Part shown: piece after piece, positions 46,872 to 59,800 of the stretch
Layout of the letters: each line of letters opens with the position of its first letter
Numbering within the stretch: the stretch's first letter is position 1
Origin: Polydactylus sextarius
Lineage: Eukaryota > Chordata > Actinopteri > Polynemidae
Assembly (NCBI GenBank): GCA_016801845.1
Contig: CM028916.1
Span: 21,316,014-21,380,013 of the forward strand
Direction of reading: 5' to 3'
DNA: 64,000 nt
Notes under the pieces: model-generated
The model's input: the letters and a program-made list of their open reading frames with translations, nothing else
Database searches by the model: none
What the model was told of the DNA's origin: nothing
Translations under genes and position numbers: made by a program

Positions 46872-47093
46872 GTAAGTCTCAGCAAGCTCCCCTGACCAAT
46901 TTTTACCCAGATCCTGACTAATACTTACAAACAATTTCCTCTCATTAGTGACCCTGCTCTCTGAAACCCAGTACAGCTTTCTCTTGGGCATTTTTCAGAA
47001 TTTTCATGGATCTTTTTATGTCAGAAATTATTTAGATATTTTAACAGCCTAAATAACTAAGCTGTATATTAAAAGTTTCCGTATTTTATCCAG

Positions 47094-47205
47094 CATTCTT
47101 TTCGCAGATGTTAAAGGCTTCACAAACCTCTCCACAACACTGTCAGCACAGGAGCTGGTGCGAATGTTGAATGAACTCTTTGCACGCTTTGACCGTCTCG
47201 CACAT
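47094..47205 (+). CDS. adcy8: adcy8 exon 4: first metal-binding motif of C1a
   Basis: 112 nt between TTATCCAG| and |GTAAGT. The first base completes Ser395; 37 codons follow (396-432) and the exon ends in phase 0. [20 protein letters not shown] holds Asp400, the first of the two aspartates that bind the catalytic magnesium ions, followed by the P-loop-like GFT turn. [17 protein letters not shown] is the helix of the class III cyclase core. There is no sign of decay. Confidence 0.95.
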
Positions 47206-47861
47206 GTAAGTTACTTCCCCCCAAAACCTATCCCTAAACCTTGTCCTACTGCTAAACTGTAGCTATTTAAGATTAATGTGTTTTATAGTTGATTCCAATA
47301 GTATTCAGGTTATGTGTTATGTAAAAACAAATTAGACCATTACTAGAAATAATAATAAATGGAATAAGTAGCTCTTGTAAGTAAGTCTGGTATTCTATAT
47401 GACAGGCTGGCTAAGATAATATATGATATAATAAGTTGGCTGACTGATTAGTGTACAAAGTTTGTGCCTAAGCCTTAAGCAGAAATTCCCTGGTTTGACT
47501 CCCAAACAGGCTCACCATCTACAACATAAAAACTGATATGTGTGCCCCCCAAACTGATATTGACTACAACTTCAAGATTATACTTGTCTACTTTGAGTTC
47601 TTGTTTTCTGAGATGGTCTGTCGAACATTCTTATGTTCCCCAGATTCATATGGTTAGTGTTAGGGTGAGGGTTAGGCAGGGTTATGGTACGACCCTGAGA
47701 ATATAGAGCCTTTTGTATCTTAGAGATGCCAAAGCTCAGGGAGTGAATAACTGATTCAACATTTTGTGAGGCTAATTTAATGAAATAAACGTTTTATATG
47801 ATAATATTAATATTGAGTGTCACCTGTTTGTCTTATGACTGGTCCAATTGTGCTGTTGCAG

Positions 47862-47989
47862 GACCACCACTGTCTACGAATAAAGATTCTTGGAGATTGT
47901 TACTATTGTGTGTCTGGTCTACCTGAGCCAAGACAGGATCATGCCCACTGCTGTGTGGAGATGGGCCTTAGCATGATCAAAACCATCAG
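47862..47989 (+). CDS. adcy8: adcy8 exon 5: second metal-binding motif of C1a
   Basis: 128 nt between GTTGCAG| and |GTAGGT; 42 codons (433-474) plus two bases of codon 475. DHHCLRIKILGDCYYCVSGL contains Asp444 of the LGDCYYC hairpin, the second metal-binding aspartate. PEPRQDHAHCCVEMGLSMIK and TI follow, the conserved helix after it. Intron 4 before it is the shortest (656 bp) and intron 5 after it is 5.7 kb and holds a LINE. Confidence 0.95.
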
Positions 47990-49074
47990 GTAGGTACTGT
48001 CTTCTTCTAAAATGATATCTCAGGATAACATTAAAAGATTGTCTTTTAAGTTGTCTTTGAAGTGTATACTTTTCACAATTCTGGCTGAACTGAATAGATT
48101 TAATATTGTATTTCACTGTGCTGAAGAAGATGACACCGCTCTTTTTGTTTGTGTTAGAGATAAATCACAACCTGTTCAAGCTGTGACAATGGCTGGACTA
48201 GGTTTTGTTTCTCTTCTCCGCATCTGCTACTTTTTCTACTCTTTGTAACAGAGAACTCTTCTGGTGGTAGAGGGGGCATTGTTTACATGCGTGAGCAGCT
48301 GATTGCGTTGTGTACGCCTGTGCTGCTGCAGACAGACCTGAGGTCCTGAAGGAATTACTACAGAAATGCCAGGGATGCAAGCCTGGATTCAAAAGGGAGA
48401 AAAGAAGAAGACATAAACCAGCTGTCCTGTTAGCCCCAGCTGTTTTGTTGGAAGCCGAAGAACAAACTGGAGCAATCTTCAGTTCACAAATGAAGTATTT
48501 ATTGTAGTCACAGGTAAAGTAAAGGAGCGCTGGGCTCAAAGTGACAGAGCTCTCACAGGATCTTTGTTAGAATGAGCTCCCAATCTCTGGAAAGGATTCA
48601 CATTTATCTTCTTGAGCTGGGCCTGCTCCATACATATGATGGACTTATACACCTTTGAATATGATTGGCCAACTACCAGACATGTGGACAGGTCAACCAC
48701 TGTCCACGCCTTTTGTGCCTCATATGTAGTTTTGGACGTGTATCTAATGCAGCAGATCTGACTGATAAGATAGAGAAGTTTCATTTGTCCCAGTCATACA
48801 AGCCAGTTCTAACCGGTTATTTTATCTTATAGCTCTGGACCGTGCAAGGACATAATGTGAGCTCAGAGAAAAAGCACAGAACAGGAACATAAGTTCAGTG
48901 GAAAAACTCTAAATAAGATCTATATCTTGAAACAAAGCATATTATAATGCTCTGGCGTTAAGTCGACATCTATTATTATCTGTACAAAATACCTTGATTG
49001 GATGAATTAGTGAAACTGCTTCAGAGTATTGTTTCATTTTTAGTGCACAAACAATCTTGAAACAAAGACAATTA

Positions 49075-51335
49075 TAATGGGAAACTGCAATTATAATGGG
49101 AAACATGAGGTCTTTGGGGAAAAAAAAAAGACGATCTAGCAATATTGGTGAAGACCCAGAAGGAATAATGTGAGTGTAACATATTTTTTTTCAAAACTTG
49201 AAACTTGGCTGCACTCGCACATCCCAGACAACAGTGTTGAGATCCCAGGTTACAGTTTGGTATGGGGAGACAGAGACTGTTCCAAGAGTTGGATGAAGCA
49301 GAGTGGCAGGTTTGCAATTTATATGAGAAAGAGGTGGTGCAATCCTGGCATGTGGTGCATGCCAGGCTATGGGAATATGAATATGAATATAGATTATACT
49401 GAGGGAGTTCACACCCACCATTGTTATTGCTCTTTACATCCCCCTGTCAGGTGATGCAGCGGTGGCCTGGGAAGTCATCAGCTTTGCTGCTGCATATAAT
49501 GTCACCTGGATTACTAGGGAACTGAAGGCTCTGCTGATCAAGATGAAGAAGGCTTTTAGGTGTGTAGACAGTGAGGAGCTGAGGAGAGTGCTGCACGAAC
49601 TCTGAGAAATGCTGAGGACATTCAAGGACAATTACAGGAGGAAGCTTGAGGCCAAACTCCATCAGAGCAGTGTGAGAAATGGGTGCACAGGAATGAAGCA
49701 TATCTCAGGGATGAAGGGGACAGACAGGCAGACATTAGGGAGCCTGGATAGAGCAAAGAAGTTTAACCAGTTTTTTAACAGGTTTAGCTCACCTTCTGTC
49801 ACTCCGTTGTCACCCCCAACCCACCACACATTCAAGCTGTCCAAAATGGCTCGGCCCTCCCCCCAGCAGTGGCCATAGGTGGAGCCATTTCTGGACCTTT
49901 TACAATTTGCCTATTAACCTATTAGGAGTCAATGATGCTGTCATCTGCCTGCTGCAACAGGCCCATAAGCTTTCGAATGTTGGATTTTGGAGGAGGCACT
50001 GTGAGGATTATATTCTTTGACTTCTCCAGTCCATCATTCAACCTCTGCCACTGGGTGAGAAGCTGCGGTTAATGGGTTGATGACGAGTTGGGCTGATGAC
50101 GGAATGATCTGATGGATTACTGACTGCTTGACAGGCAGGCCACAGTTTGTCTGGGCAGTGTCTTGTCTGATGTGGTGGTCAGTAATGTAGGCACTCCACA
50201 GGGAACTGTGCTTTCTCCTTTCCTCTTCACCTTACACACCACTGACTTTCAGACTTTTAATTCAGTCATGTCAACTGCAGAAGTTTTCTGACGACTCAGC
50301 TGTTAATTGGGGATATAAGGGAGGGGGAGGAGGGTGAGTACAGGACACTGGTAGCCAACGTTGTGGATTGGTCAGAATCACCTGAGGCTGAATGTCAACA
50401 AGACCAGAAAGATGGTGATTGACTTCAGGAGGAAGAAGATGCCTTCACAGCCACCATGGATTGGGGGGAGGTGGTGGAATGATTACAAATACCTGGGAGT
50501 GGTGATGAGTTACAGACTGGATTGGAAATCCAATGCTGCTCCAGTGCTGCTTACAAGAAGGGGATGAGCAGACTGTATTTCCTAAGGAAGCTGAGATGGA
50601 TGTTGGAGATCTTTTACCAGTCTGTTGTTGCCAGCACCATTTTCTTTGCTGTTGTGTGTTGGTACAGCAGCATTGGAACCAGCAACACAAACAGACTGAA
50701 CAAGATCATCAGGAAGACTGGCTTGGTACTCGGTCTCAGACTGGACTCCTTTAAGACCATGGTGGAGAGGAGGACACTGAATAAACTGTTATCCATCATG
50801 GACAATGATCAACACCCTCTCCATCACACAGTAGACAGACAATGGAGTGCCTACTCTTACGTGCTGCTCCAGTTCCGTTGTCGAAGGGACAGATACAGAA
50901 AATCTTTCCTGCCATATTCAATCACACAGTACAATAACTGCTAAAACAATAACTGCAACTACAATAACTGCTACAATAAAACTTTGGTCATAACATACAG
51001 AAGTCTCTATACACTTCATGTGATCTTAAGCACTCTGTCCATTACACCTTATTTGTTTACTGCACCATATCTCTTTACTGCATCGTATCTGTTTACTGCA
51101 CCTTATCTGTTCACTGCATCTCATATTCTATCTTACACTACAGTCTAAAATGCTTTTTTTAAATAATTTTTTATACATTTATATTGAATTTTATTTCATA
51201 TTGCTTTAATATGTCTAGGTTGTGTTTCATTTTCTTTGTTGTTTTGTTATTTTCTCTGTGTGTTATGTTACTCCTATACTGTAATTTTCCAGTATGGGAT
51301 CAATAAAGTATATATTTCTGTCTGTCTATCTGCTT
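49075..51335 (+). mobile_element. GATA/TCTA-tailed LINE, degenerate, in intron 5
   Basis: From left to right: endonuclease start (GNMRSLGKK near 49090), endonuclease, linker, reverse transcriptase, C-terminal region, then a 3' end with GGGATCAATAAAGTATATAT at 51296 followed by TCTGTCTGTCTATC. It is about 2.3 kb with several internal deletions, on the + strand like adcy8. The tail type matches the element at 36021-36330. The family is a non-LTR retrotransposon distinct from the L2-like LINE; I cannot name it securely. Confidence 0.8.
49170..50944 (+). pseudogene. LINE endonuclease-RT pseudogene
   Basis: Pieces in order: LETWLHSHIPDNSVEIPGYS then SGRFAIYMRKRWCNPG (endonuclease, about 49196-49345); WITRELKALLIKMKKAFRCV and TFKDNYRRKLEAKLHQSSVR (linker, 49507-49680); FFDFSSPSFN (first RT aspartate, near 50015); VGTPQGTVLSPFLFTLHTTD (50185-50245); KFSDDSAV, the YxDD-type box (50280-50305); LRLNVNKTRKMVIDFRRKK and YKYLGVVM (50380-50505); then KKGMSRLYFLRKLRW to RYRKSFLPYSITQYNN (50550-50935). 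Stops and frame changes separate the pieces, and part of the endonuclease and RT is deleted, so it is inactive although the catalytic DD remains. Confidence 0.8.
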
Positions 51336-51339
51336 GGTA

Positions 51340-53640
51340 CAGTTGGTCTCATGCATCACTTAGAAAACAACAAGTATTTTCAGTAGTAGTGGATCACATT
51401 TTTAAACAACACAGATTTAGTAGATCCCATAAGCTCATGAATCCTGTAAAATACGTGACTGCATGAACTTAATTCATGTAAAAGATCAACACACAGCCAT
51501 CTGCAGATATTTCTGATACTTGCTGTTTGTTGGCATCATGTTATCACAACAGTGGGGGTCAGATGAGCACTGCTGGTTAGAGCAAAAGGAGGGATTAAAG
51601 ATGGTGAAACAGTGAGTTTTGAGGTGTGCACCATTCCACATAGAATATATCTATATACCGATATAGAAATCTAAGTACAGACAACAGCTTTGTGCTGCTG
51701 CACTCTCTGTGCTGTAAGCAAAGAAAGGCACTAATGAGTACAAGAACAGTTCTATGTCCTGCTATTGGACACTTAACTATTTCCCTGCAGGCATCCCTTT
51801 ATTTTCAGCTGTTTATCTGTATTTGTAGCTCCATGGCAATAGTTCAAACTATCCAAGCAATTCAGGTGTCCATGTCCCCAGGAATGCTTCTCCTCTGCCA
51901 TGTGAGCTGTTCCCACAAACACAGAACTCAGACAAGCAATTGGTTGGGTGCTGGGCATTTATGCAGCTCATTCATATCAAGGCTCTACTTGCTGCATAGC
52001 CTCTGTCTCCATATGATATTGTAGCCACAAGATGGATGCACTGGCATCCAGGATGTTGTGGCTTAGTTTTTGTTCAGTGGCAGGAAATAGAGGTGCATCA
52101 CTATCTTTGTATACAGTCACCAACAAACCACTCATTCCTTCCCTGCAATGATGTCTGTCAGTCTGTGTCTGCTGCCATCATGGAGGAAAACCAACATCAG
52201 GCACCAACATTAGCTCAGACTGTTTTTTTCTATAGCATAATATTAGCTTAAATCTTGTGTAGCACTGATTATCATTCTAGTTTTTTTTTTATATACATGC
52301 AGGTTAATACCTGCAATTGTGCTGACCTCAGTTTATATTTTTTAATGATGATGGCCATGATTATGAGAGGTGATTTAATTAAAACTATATACAGAACTCC
52401 AACAAGCACAGTTTTGGCAGTCTAGTGCACATCACAATGCTGTTTGCAAATTGAAATCCTTGAGGCCAATCACAAGTACAAGCAGGTCAGACTGCACCAT
52501 GCAATTGTGGCTCAATTACATTGACTAAACAATACACTTTTTGGGTGATGTGTGATGGAAGCAATTGTGTTCAGGTATTTTTTTTTATATGGAAGAGCAT
52601 CAAAAAATATCACAAATTTTGTCAGTGAAGTTTGGTGGGTTTGAACAGAGTGCTATAACATGTTTCTGGGTAAGACAACAAAGATCTTAGCCTTTAATGA
52701 AAACCTTGATTTCTGTAGAAATGTTGTCTCTAAGGACACTGCAGTGTCTTTGATCTTACAGGAAGTGACAACAGGCCAAATAGACCCAATAACATATCTC
52801 ATCAAAATCATCATTGTGACTAGCTGCAGTTCAGTTCCAGCCGTGAGTGTCATTCAGCAGTTGCCCGACTTTAAGCACCTGTCACCACAAAATTCTCAGG
52901 ATGCCTTCCACCTTACATTGGCTGACATCGCTGACACTGGGCGATGGAAACTCTGTGCTGTGTGGAAAAGACTGCTGAAAATGTTTTCCTCCTCTTCCTA
53001 TGGGTTCACTGATATACACAAAGTGTATTGTGCTCTTTTCTGATCTATGATGAAACACAGATCATGCTGATAGACAAAAGAACGAGTTTCGTGTATGTTA
53101 ATTTACTGAATTAATGCATGTAGATGCTGTGTTGTGCACACTGACCCAAAGTTACCCCTAGAATGTTTTGGTCAAAACAAGAAAATTTTCTCTCAAAAGT
53201 AGAAGAATGAATGAGTGAAGCCCTTATTGCCCCCAGAAGGGAATTTTTCTGGCACTTGGGAACCCAACAGCATAAAGTAAATAAATACAAATAACAATAA
53301 ATAGTGTTAAAACAAACAAACAAAAAAATAAATAAATAACAAAAATAAACCCTAAAAACATTGATAGAGCTTTCTAAGACTAGTTAAAAAACTTAAACTA
53401 TTATATATAATTTAAAGTAACTATGTGTCAGTGTTTAACCTAATAATATACTCAATGCTCTTTGACACAAATTATGTGATGGCTCGTTTAAATATGTATA
53501 ATGTTTATGTCTGAGTGTCCATGAGCATGTCCTACAACTGCTTGGTGTAGGCAAAAAAGTGTACTTTTCTTACTTTCTTTCTTATTTCATGTACTTACTC
53601 GACTGTACATACTGTAAAATTCTAAAGCAGGGCCATTGTG
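51340..53640 (+). other. Intron 5, distal part, no supported gene
   Basis: The longest frame (52660-53043, 127 codons) has no recognisable motif. AT-rich sequence with an AAATAA-rich run at 53270-53345. No element ends were recognised. Confidence 0.45.
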
Positions 53641-53650
53641 TGTCTTCCAG

Positions 53651-53809
53651 ATATGTAAGATCGCGCACAAAACATGATATCGACATGCGTATTGGGATCC
53701 ACTCGGGCTCTGTCCTGTGTGGTGTGTTGGGACTCAGGAAGTGGCAGTTTGATGTCTGGTCCTGGGATGTCGACATTGCCAACAAGCTGGAGTCTGGAGG
53801 GATCCCAGG
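53651..53809 (+). CDS. adcy8: adcy8 exon 6: C1a core, substrate-pocket region
   Basis: 159 nt between TGTCTTCCAG| and |GTGAGA. The first base completes Arg475; 52 codons follow (476-527), plus two bases of Gly528. YVRSRTKHDIDMRIGIHSGS, VLCGVLGLRKWQFDVWSWDV and DIANKLESGGIPG are the hallmark strand-helix blocks of a C1a domain. RIGIHSGSVLCGVLG is the conserved dimer-interface strand and WQFDVWSWDVDIANKLES the region facing the nucleotide. No substitutions suggest loss of function. Confidence 0.95.
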
Positions 53810-54785
53810 GTGAGAAGACCAGACACACCTTCATTTTTTTTAAATTCAATGGCAGACACACAGGCAACAAGGATTAAGAATTACTAACACACTCTATGTA
53901 CAGAATCTTACGGAGGTTCTAAGGCTTGTCTATGAGGTTCTGTTTGTTATTAAGTTTCCATAGGGTTGTCTGGAATGTTTAATGGCTGTTGGAAAGATTT
54001 TAGAGGTTGTGTTTTTTGTGTTGTTTGGAGAGTGTAGGTAGTCATTGAATAGGCTCTGCAGGTGGCTTTAATTAAAAGATTATTATGGTCCTTTCAAGAG
54101 AATAAAGTAGTTATTGAGGATGATCTGTGAGTAGTTTAGAGGTAGTTTAGCTTAGCTCTGCTGGTCTTTTTGAGGTTTGTATGGTCTCTGAAAACATTCA
54201 ACATATTGGAACCTTTAATCATCAATGAGAAAGCCCGTTAGAAAGGGTCTCAGAGGTTCTTGTGGTCCTGACAAGAGTAGGCACTAGTTTCAGTTATATC
54301 TATAAGCCCTTACAGAACTTTGCAACACAGAGCCAATAACATACCCACCAGTGCCAGAGGTCAGAGGGTGAAACAACAGCATTGGATCTCCATCACATGC
54401 AGCACTGATAAATTTAAGACAGATATAACACAAGAGCTAGAAAATAAAGATACCCCAAATACCCAACACCAACATAGAAATATAAAATAAATATAAAATG
54501 AAACCATACAGTATTTCTGAGCTACTGACAGAGGACTTGTTGATTTTTCAAAAATCAACAGGTCAAAAATCACTTTTTTTCAAAATGTTCTTATGCTACT
54601 TGGATGATTTTTTTTTTTTTTGAAAAAGGGTTAATGATGCATGTAAACAACCATATTCACAGGTTTTGGATCTGAGAATACTATTTGAATTCTGACATTT
54701 TTAAAATACTTTACGGGACCTGTTTGATGCACCCCATGAGGGCTAGCACTCCCTGTATCCTACTGATGTATATCTCTTTCACCTC
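53810..54785 (+). other. Intron 6, proximal part, no supported gene
   Basis: AT-rich unique-looking sequence with a T tract at 54609-54620; only short frames. Confidence 0.5.
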
Positions 54786-54789
54786 TCTG

Positions 54790-55140
54790 TAAGACAGGTG
54801 CTCTGTTCTTCCATCCATCTTCTACCCCTTTATTCCACACTCAGGGTGCTGGAGCCTAGCCCAGCTACTTATGGATGAAGGCAGGGTACACCCTGGACAG
54901 TCTCCAGCTCGTCGCTTGTCATATAGACAAACATCCATTCACACTCACATCCACCCCGTTCAGGCAATTAAGTATGCTCAATACACCTATCCCCCAATAT
55001 ATGCATGTTTTTGGGTGTGGTAGGAAACCCATACAGACAGTGAGAACATGCAACCTCCACACAGAAAGACTGGGAGTAAAACTCAGGACCTTCTTGCTGT
55101 GAGGTGATAGCACTAAAACCTGCACCACTGTGCTACCCTT
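54790..55140 (+). repeat. Common fish dispersed repeat
   Basis: Contains TCCATCCATCTTCTACCCCT, GGTGCTGGAGCCTAGCCCAG, GGGTACACCCTGGACAG, CACACAGAAAGACTGG, CTTCTTGCTGTGAGGTGATA and CACCACTGTGCTACC in that order, an arrangement found throughout fish genomes. Related fragments lie at 39985-40170 and, reversed, 40315-40437. I cannot assign it to a superfamily from its ends. Confidence 0.7.
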
Positions 55141-56396
55141 ACACTCTGGTCTTGTTTTATGGAAATATGTTATCCATGTATAACATTGCCTGAACCAAGC
55201 TGAAACTACTGTAGGAGTCTTCACCACCCTCTACAAAACACAAGTTTGTAGATAAACTATTAGTACTATTACCTTTATCAACAAATCGAAATGTTCTAGT
55301 CGGCTTTGAATTTTCCATTACTGTATTAACCCGCATATAGGACCACCCTGAATATAAGACAACTCCTCTTTTTCAAGACCAATTTTTGAAAAAGAAATAT
55401 ACAAAATACAAAATTATAAAGTATTTAGTAAAGACAAATAACTGAATAAATCCAGCGCTGGTGGGAGTATGCTCACCTGTGTGCACGTGCATGTGTCTCT
55501 GTGTGTGTAAGTGTGTGCATTGGGGCAGAACTTCACCATGCACGATACAGAGAGTGGAGCAGAACTGTAAACACGTAGAGACAGAAATAACATGCTGTTG
55601 TGTAAATAGGATACATGAAATAGGACAGGATTAATAATATAAAAAAGGATAAATAGGATGGGATTCATTTTCCTAAATAGAAGGATGACATCTTGATATT
55701 TCGTGGCACTTAGAAAAGGGCTAAAGAATACTATTCAGTTGGTTGTAGTATACAAACTTACTGCTAGATGGGAGAAAAACAAGACATCTGCACTACATTT
55801 AAAAGTACAGTTCTGTGCAATAACCCACAATATAAGACACTATTTTGATATAAGATACAGAGAAAAACATTCCAAAAGATTTAATACAGATTTTTACCAT
55901 GCTGTAATGAAGAAATTTTAATATTTTATCTACTCTTTTATAAATGTCATTAGGACAAAGAACACATCATTATCTGGATAGAGTCAAAACAGAGGGATCT
56001 GTGTATATATATATTATAACATCCAACATTGTAACAGTAAACATGACAATTTAGTAGTTCAAGGTTAACAAAAAATGATTCTGCCACAAATCTTTACATG
56101 TAAACGATGACATAAAACATTTTATTTTATTTTATCAGTTTTATTGTGTACATGTAAAGATTTGATATTGATTAAGAGTTTTATTGATTTATTAATTATT
56201 GATTGATACACTTCTACTGCTGGATTTAAAAAATGGTGTATCTTTGTTGACTGCGTCATGTACTGCCTTGAGTTATATCCAATCACCACCAAGTCAGTGG
56301 TCAGTTTGTGTCTTCTTGTTATTCAGTAGTTATTCTGCTGCCTGCTGGCCAACAATCTAAAGCAGGGGTTTCCAAATGTTTCCTGTTATGTTCCAG

Positions 56397-56667
56397 GCGG
56401 ATCCACATCTCCAAAGCCGCTCTAGATTGTTTAAATGGTGACTATGAGGTAGAAGAGGGCCATGGGAAGGACCGCAATGACTTTCTCCGTCGTCACAACA
56501 TTGAGACATATCTCATCAAACAGCCCGAGGAGAGCCTGCTTACTCTGCCAGAGGACATCATGAAGGAGGCAGCCAGCTCAGCTGACCGGAGGACCAGCAG
56601 TGCCACCTTCAATGAGGCATCCTGGAGCCCAGAGCTTCCTTTTGACAACATTGTCGGGAAGCAGAAT
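56397..56667 (+). CDS. adcy8: adcy8 exon 7: end of C1a and start of C1b
   Basis: 271 nt between GTTCCAG| and |GTAAGT. The first base completes Gly528; 90 codons follow (529-618), ending in phase 0. RIHISKAALDCLNGDYEVEE ends the cyclase fold; GHGKDRNDFLRRHNIETYLI and KQPEESLLTLPEDIMKEA carry the usual end of C1a. SSADRRTSSATFNEASWSPE and LPFDNIVGKQN begin the variable C1b linker, and PFDNIVGKQN matches type 8 cyclases well. The next exon is not in the window. Confidence 0.95.
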
Positions 56668-56815
56668 GTAAGTCCCACTGTTGCTTGTACTTGAGGTCAT
56701 GTTGTGCATTTCTATCACCTAGCCTCTTGAAGACGTACTTGTTCTGCATCTTGGGTATAAACTTTAATTTCATTCAAATCACCCTGTTTTGTAAAAACTG
56801 TTAATAATATTATAT

Positions 56816-56818
<3 letters not shown>

Positions 56819-56872
<54 letters not shown>
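56819..56872. repeat. (TA)n microsatellite
   Basis: About 27 TA units in intron 7. Confidence 0.97.
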
Positions 56873-56875
<3 letters not shown>

Positions 56876-59800
56876 TTAAGCTTTAGGTTTGTTAAGATGG
56901 ATGTTTTTTTGTAGTGTGTAGGATCGTCTCACTTGTCTTTCTTGTTTGTTGGTTGTTTTGTTGGTTGTCTTTAGTGGGAATCAGTAAACAAGAATTTGTG
57001 TGTGGATGACAAGCTTCTGATTGTGTCTGCCCCTCTCCATTTTAACTTCGTTTCAACATCCTCCCTCCCACGTTTCAACATCCTCCCTTATCCCCTCCTT
57101 ATCTGTCTTGGTTCCCACCCACCCATATCAATTAATTAACCCCCAGAGGCATAATGTTGACATTTTGAGCAGTTTTGTCACGGATGGTCTAATTCATTTA
57201 TTTGCTTATTGTTTTAAAGCACAAATGAAAAATGTGGGTTTGAGTTCTTGATGCCAAAAACTAGAGAAAATATAGCCACATTCCAGCTGCCTTAGATTCA
57301 AATACATCAGAAACTGCTGGTTTTGAAAGTGGATATAGAATGTATATTTTGACTATCATAAACTCTTCTTTGATGTCTCCAAATAGCGTATGTAATATTT
57401 GTCACTCCTAAATGGCCTAATGCAACCTCATGAAATACCACTAGAATGAAACAAAGTTCTTCCCCTCCTACTTGGTAAGCTGATGAATATTTAAATGAGC
57501 TATTTCCAGTTAGACAAGAAAAATTAAAGTTGTGCACAATTTAATTTTCAGTCTATGTACTGTGGAGACCCAGAAGTTCCAATTCAGTTTGCTAAGGTTT
57601 TTTGATGTTACTGTCTGAAAGAATAAGATAAACTCTACAACAACAAAAAAACTGTTTCAGGAGCAGGATCCAGACTGTCTTCCTCAGCTAGCTCTTAATT
57701 TAATTTTGAGACCCAAAAATGTTGATCCTTCCCTTCATCTTTGTCTGCTATTGTCCACTGTATTTTATATTAGGTCTAAGTATCCTTGCATCTCTCTTTT
57801 ATCTACACTTGTTTCAAATAGGCTTCAATGGAATCAACCAGGACACATCATTTATTCACATCAGGACACATTATTTTCAATTATGTCTTGATATATTGCA
57901 TATTACAGAGACAAAAGGTTCAGCCACATTTGTTGCATATGGGTTTGGGTCAGGGTCTGGCCAACAACTCAAGAATTGTCTTTAAATGGTCACAAATGAC
58001 AAAATGATCACAAATGAAGAGTGACTTATATGATCACAAATGACAAAAATGTCACCAATATGCTGTCACATAAAAACAGGAGACTAGACTTTACAGTGCA
58101 GGTACAGGGCTGTGAATAAATATAAACTAAAATGCAGCTGTAAATGTAAAATAATAGTTTGTGTAATGTTGCAGTGAAACTATATGGAGAAATCATTTAT
58201 TTTGAGACATGAGTCCTTTAATTTGTTTGTGTTGTTAAGGGTGGTTGACAAATTGACAGAAGTTCAAAAGACTGGGAATACTGGTCTCAACAGTCTCAGC
58301 TAAACACAGGTGGGAGGATGATAAAGCTGCATATTCAGGGCACATTTTCATCCCCAGATGGGATAGAGGGGACAAGCATCCTGTGATGTTGGGGCACTGT
58401 TGGAGCAGACTCATGCTGCCTGACTGAGACTCAGTGTTCCTCCACCAGAACTGAACATTGACTTTTTATGCAACTCGCTGCTTCTCCACCGTGCTTAAAC
58501 ATTTCAAAACTCTGTGGAGGGAGAGAGAGATAATTTATCTTGATATTTCATGTCAAACACAGATTGTTTTAAACCTCCTGGATGGTGGTACAAGAATTTC
58601 TAATTTAGATATGACTCACAAGAGCAGGAGCTAAAGGAGCAATAAAGGATTAGAAACCAATGAATGAGACACTTAAAATTTAGGTAACTTTGACTCTATC
58701 ACTCCGGTAATATGGTATTTATTTATTCATACACAATTAACCTAATGAAGCAAAGGTGAAATGCGTTAATAAATAAAAATAAATCAATTTAAAAAAAAAC
58801 AGAGACTGGAGTGTGTGGTGATTCCTTTGAGTGATTTTACTCAGGTTAACACCCAAAGGCAGAAAACCTGAGTAGAACCAGAGGAGGAAAAAAAAGAAGT
58901 TCAAAAGAACTGATCATTAGTCTGTGGTGATGGACCCTTAAGATTGATTTTGGATATGCATTGGATACACATTTAGATTAATAAAGGTTTAGTTGTTTAT
59001 CACTATAATAATGGAAGGGTAAAAAGACTATTTTGTTTGATGAAAGAATAAAGAAATCATTATGAGGTTTCTGATTTTTACTTCCCATCAATATACTTTT
59101 TAAATGTTTACTATTAAATTTGTGTTCTTGTTTTGATCTCCTTCAGCTACAAGCTAACACTGAACTCCATGTTACTTCTCTTGCGTGTATACACACATGA
59201 ACAAGAAGCTGTGTGCCACTCCCTCTGTGTGGCAATGCCTGTCAGCAGCTTGCAGCATTTCACGAGGCTATGTGTTTTGATTTCAAAGGATGTCATTTCC
59301 ATAGCATTTTCATATCAAATGCTCTTTAGAGGAATTTTGAAGTGTCTTTGAAGCTGTCACAATTTCTCTTGTCCTCTCTGGAGATTTTCTGTCTTTTGGG
59401 GGCCACATTCCACCATATCCTGTCAGTCTGTCTGATCCAGTTTTCAGCATCGCTGGATCAAAGAGAAGGAATGTTGAGGTGCACACTGAGGTGCACACAT
59501 GGCAAGTGTCTGCAAGAGAACAAAATATTTAGGTCATTATATCACAGATCAGATCTCTGATGATGATGATAGTGTCACATGCCTGACCTAATACATTGGC
59601 AATAATTAAATACGTTTTCAGATGAAGTAAAAATAAAGCTTTTTAAAGCTTTTTTTTTTTTTTTTTTACTTAGGCTACCTAGGAGCTGTAGTGCAAGTGC
59701 TTTGTTTTGTAATGCAGGTGTTAGCACCTTTAGCACTACTGAGAAACCCGATCATATGTTGCTTGAAGGAAAATCCAGAGTTACAGACATTCTAGAGCTA

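Noticed and set aside
52660..53043. 127-codon open frame in intron 5
   Set aside because: No motif, no neighbours, AT-rich composition like the intron.
55318..55870. DNA transposon suggested by AATATAAGACA words at both ends
   Set aside because: The words are in direct rather than inverted orientation and no target duplication was found.
59133..59351. Possible exon 8 after TCCTTCAG near 59147
   Set aside because: The following translation does not resemble the C1b or second membrane domain of adenylyl cyclases.
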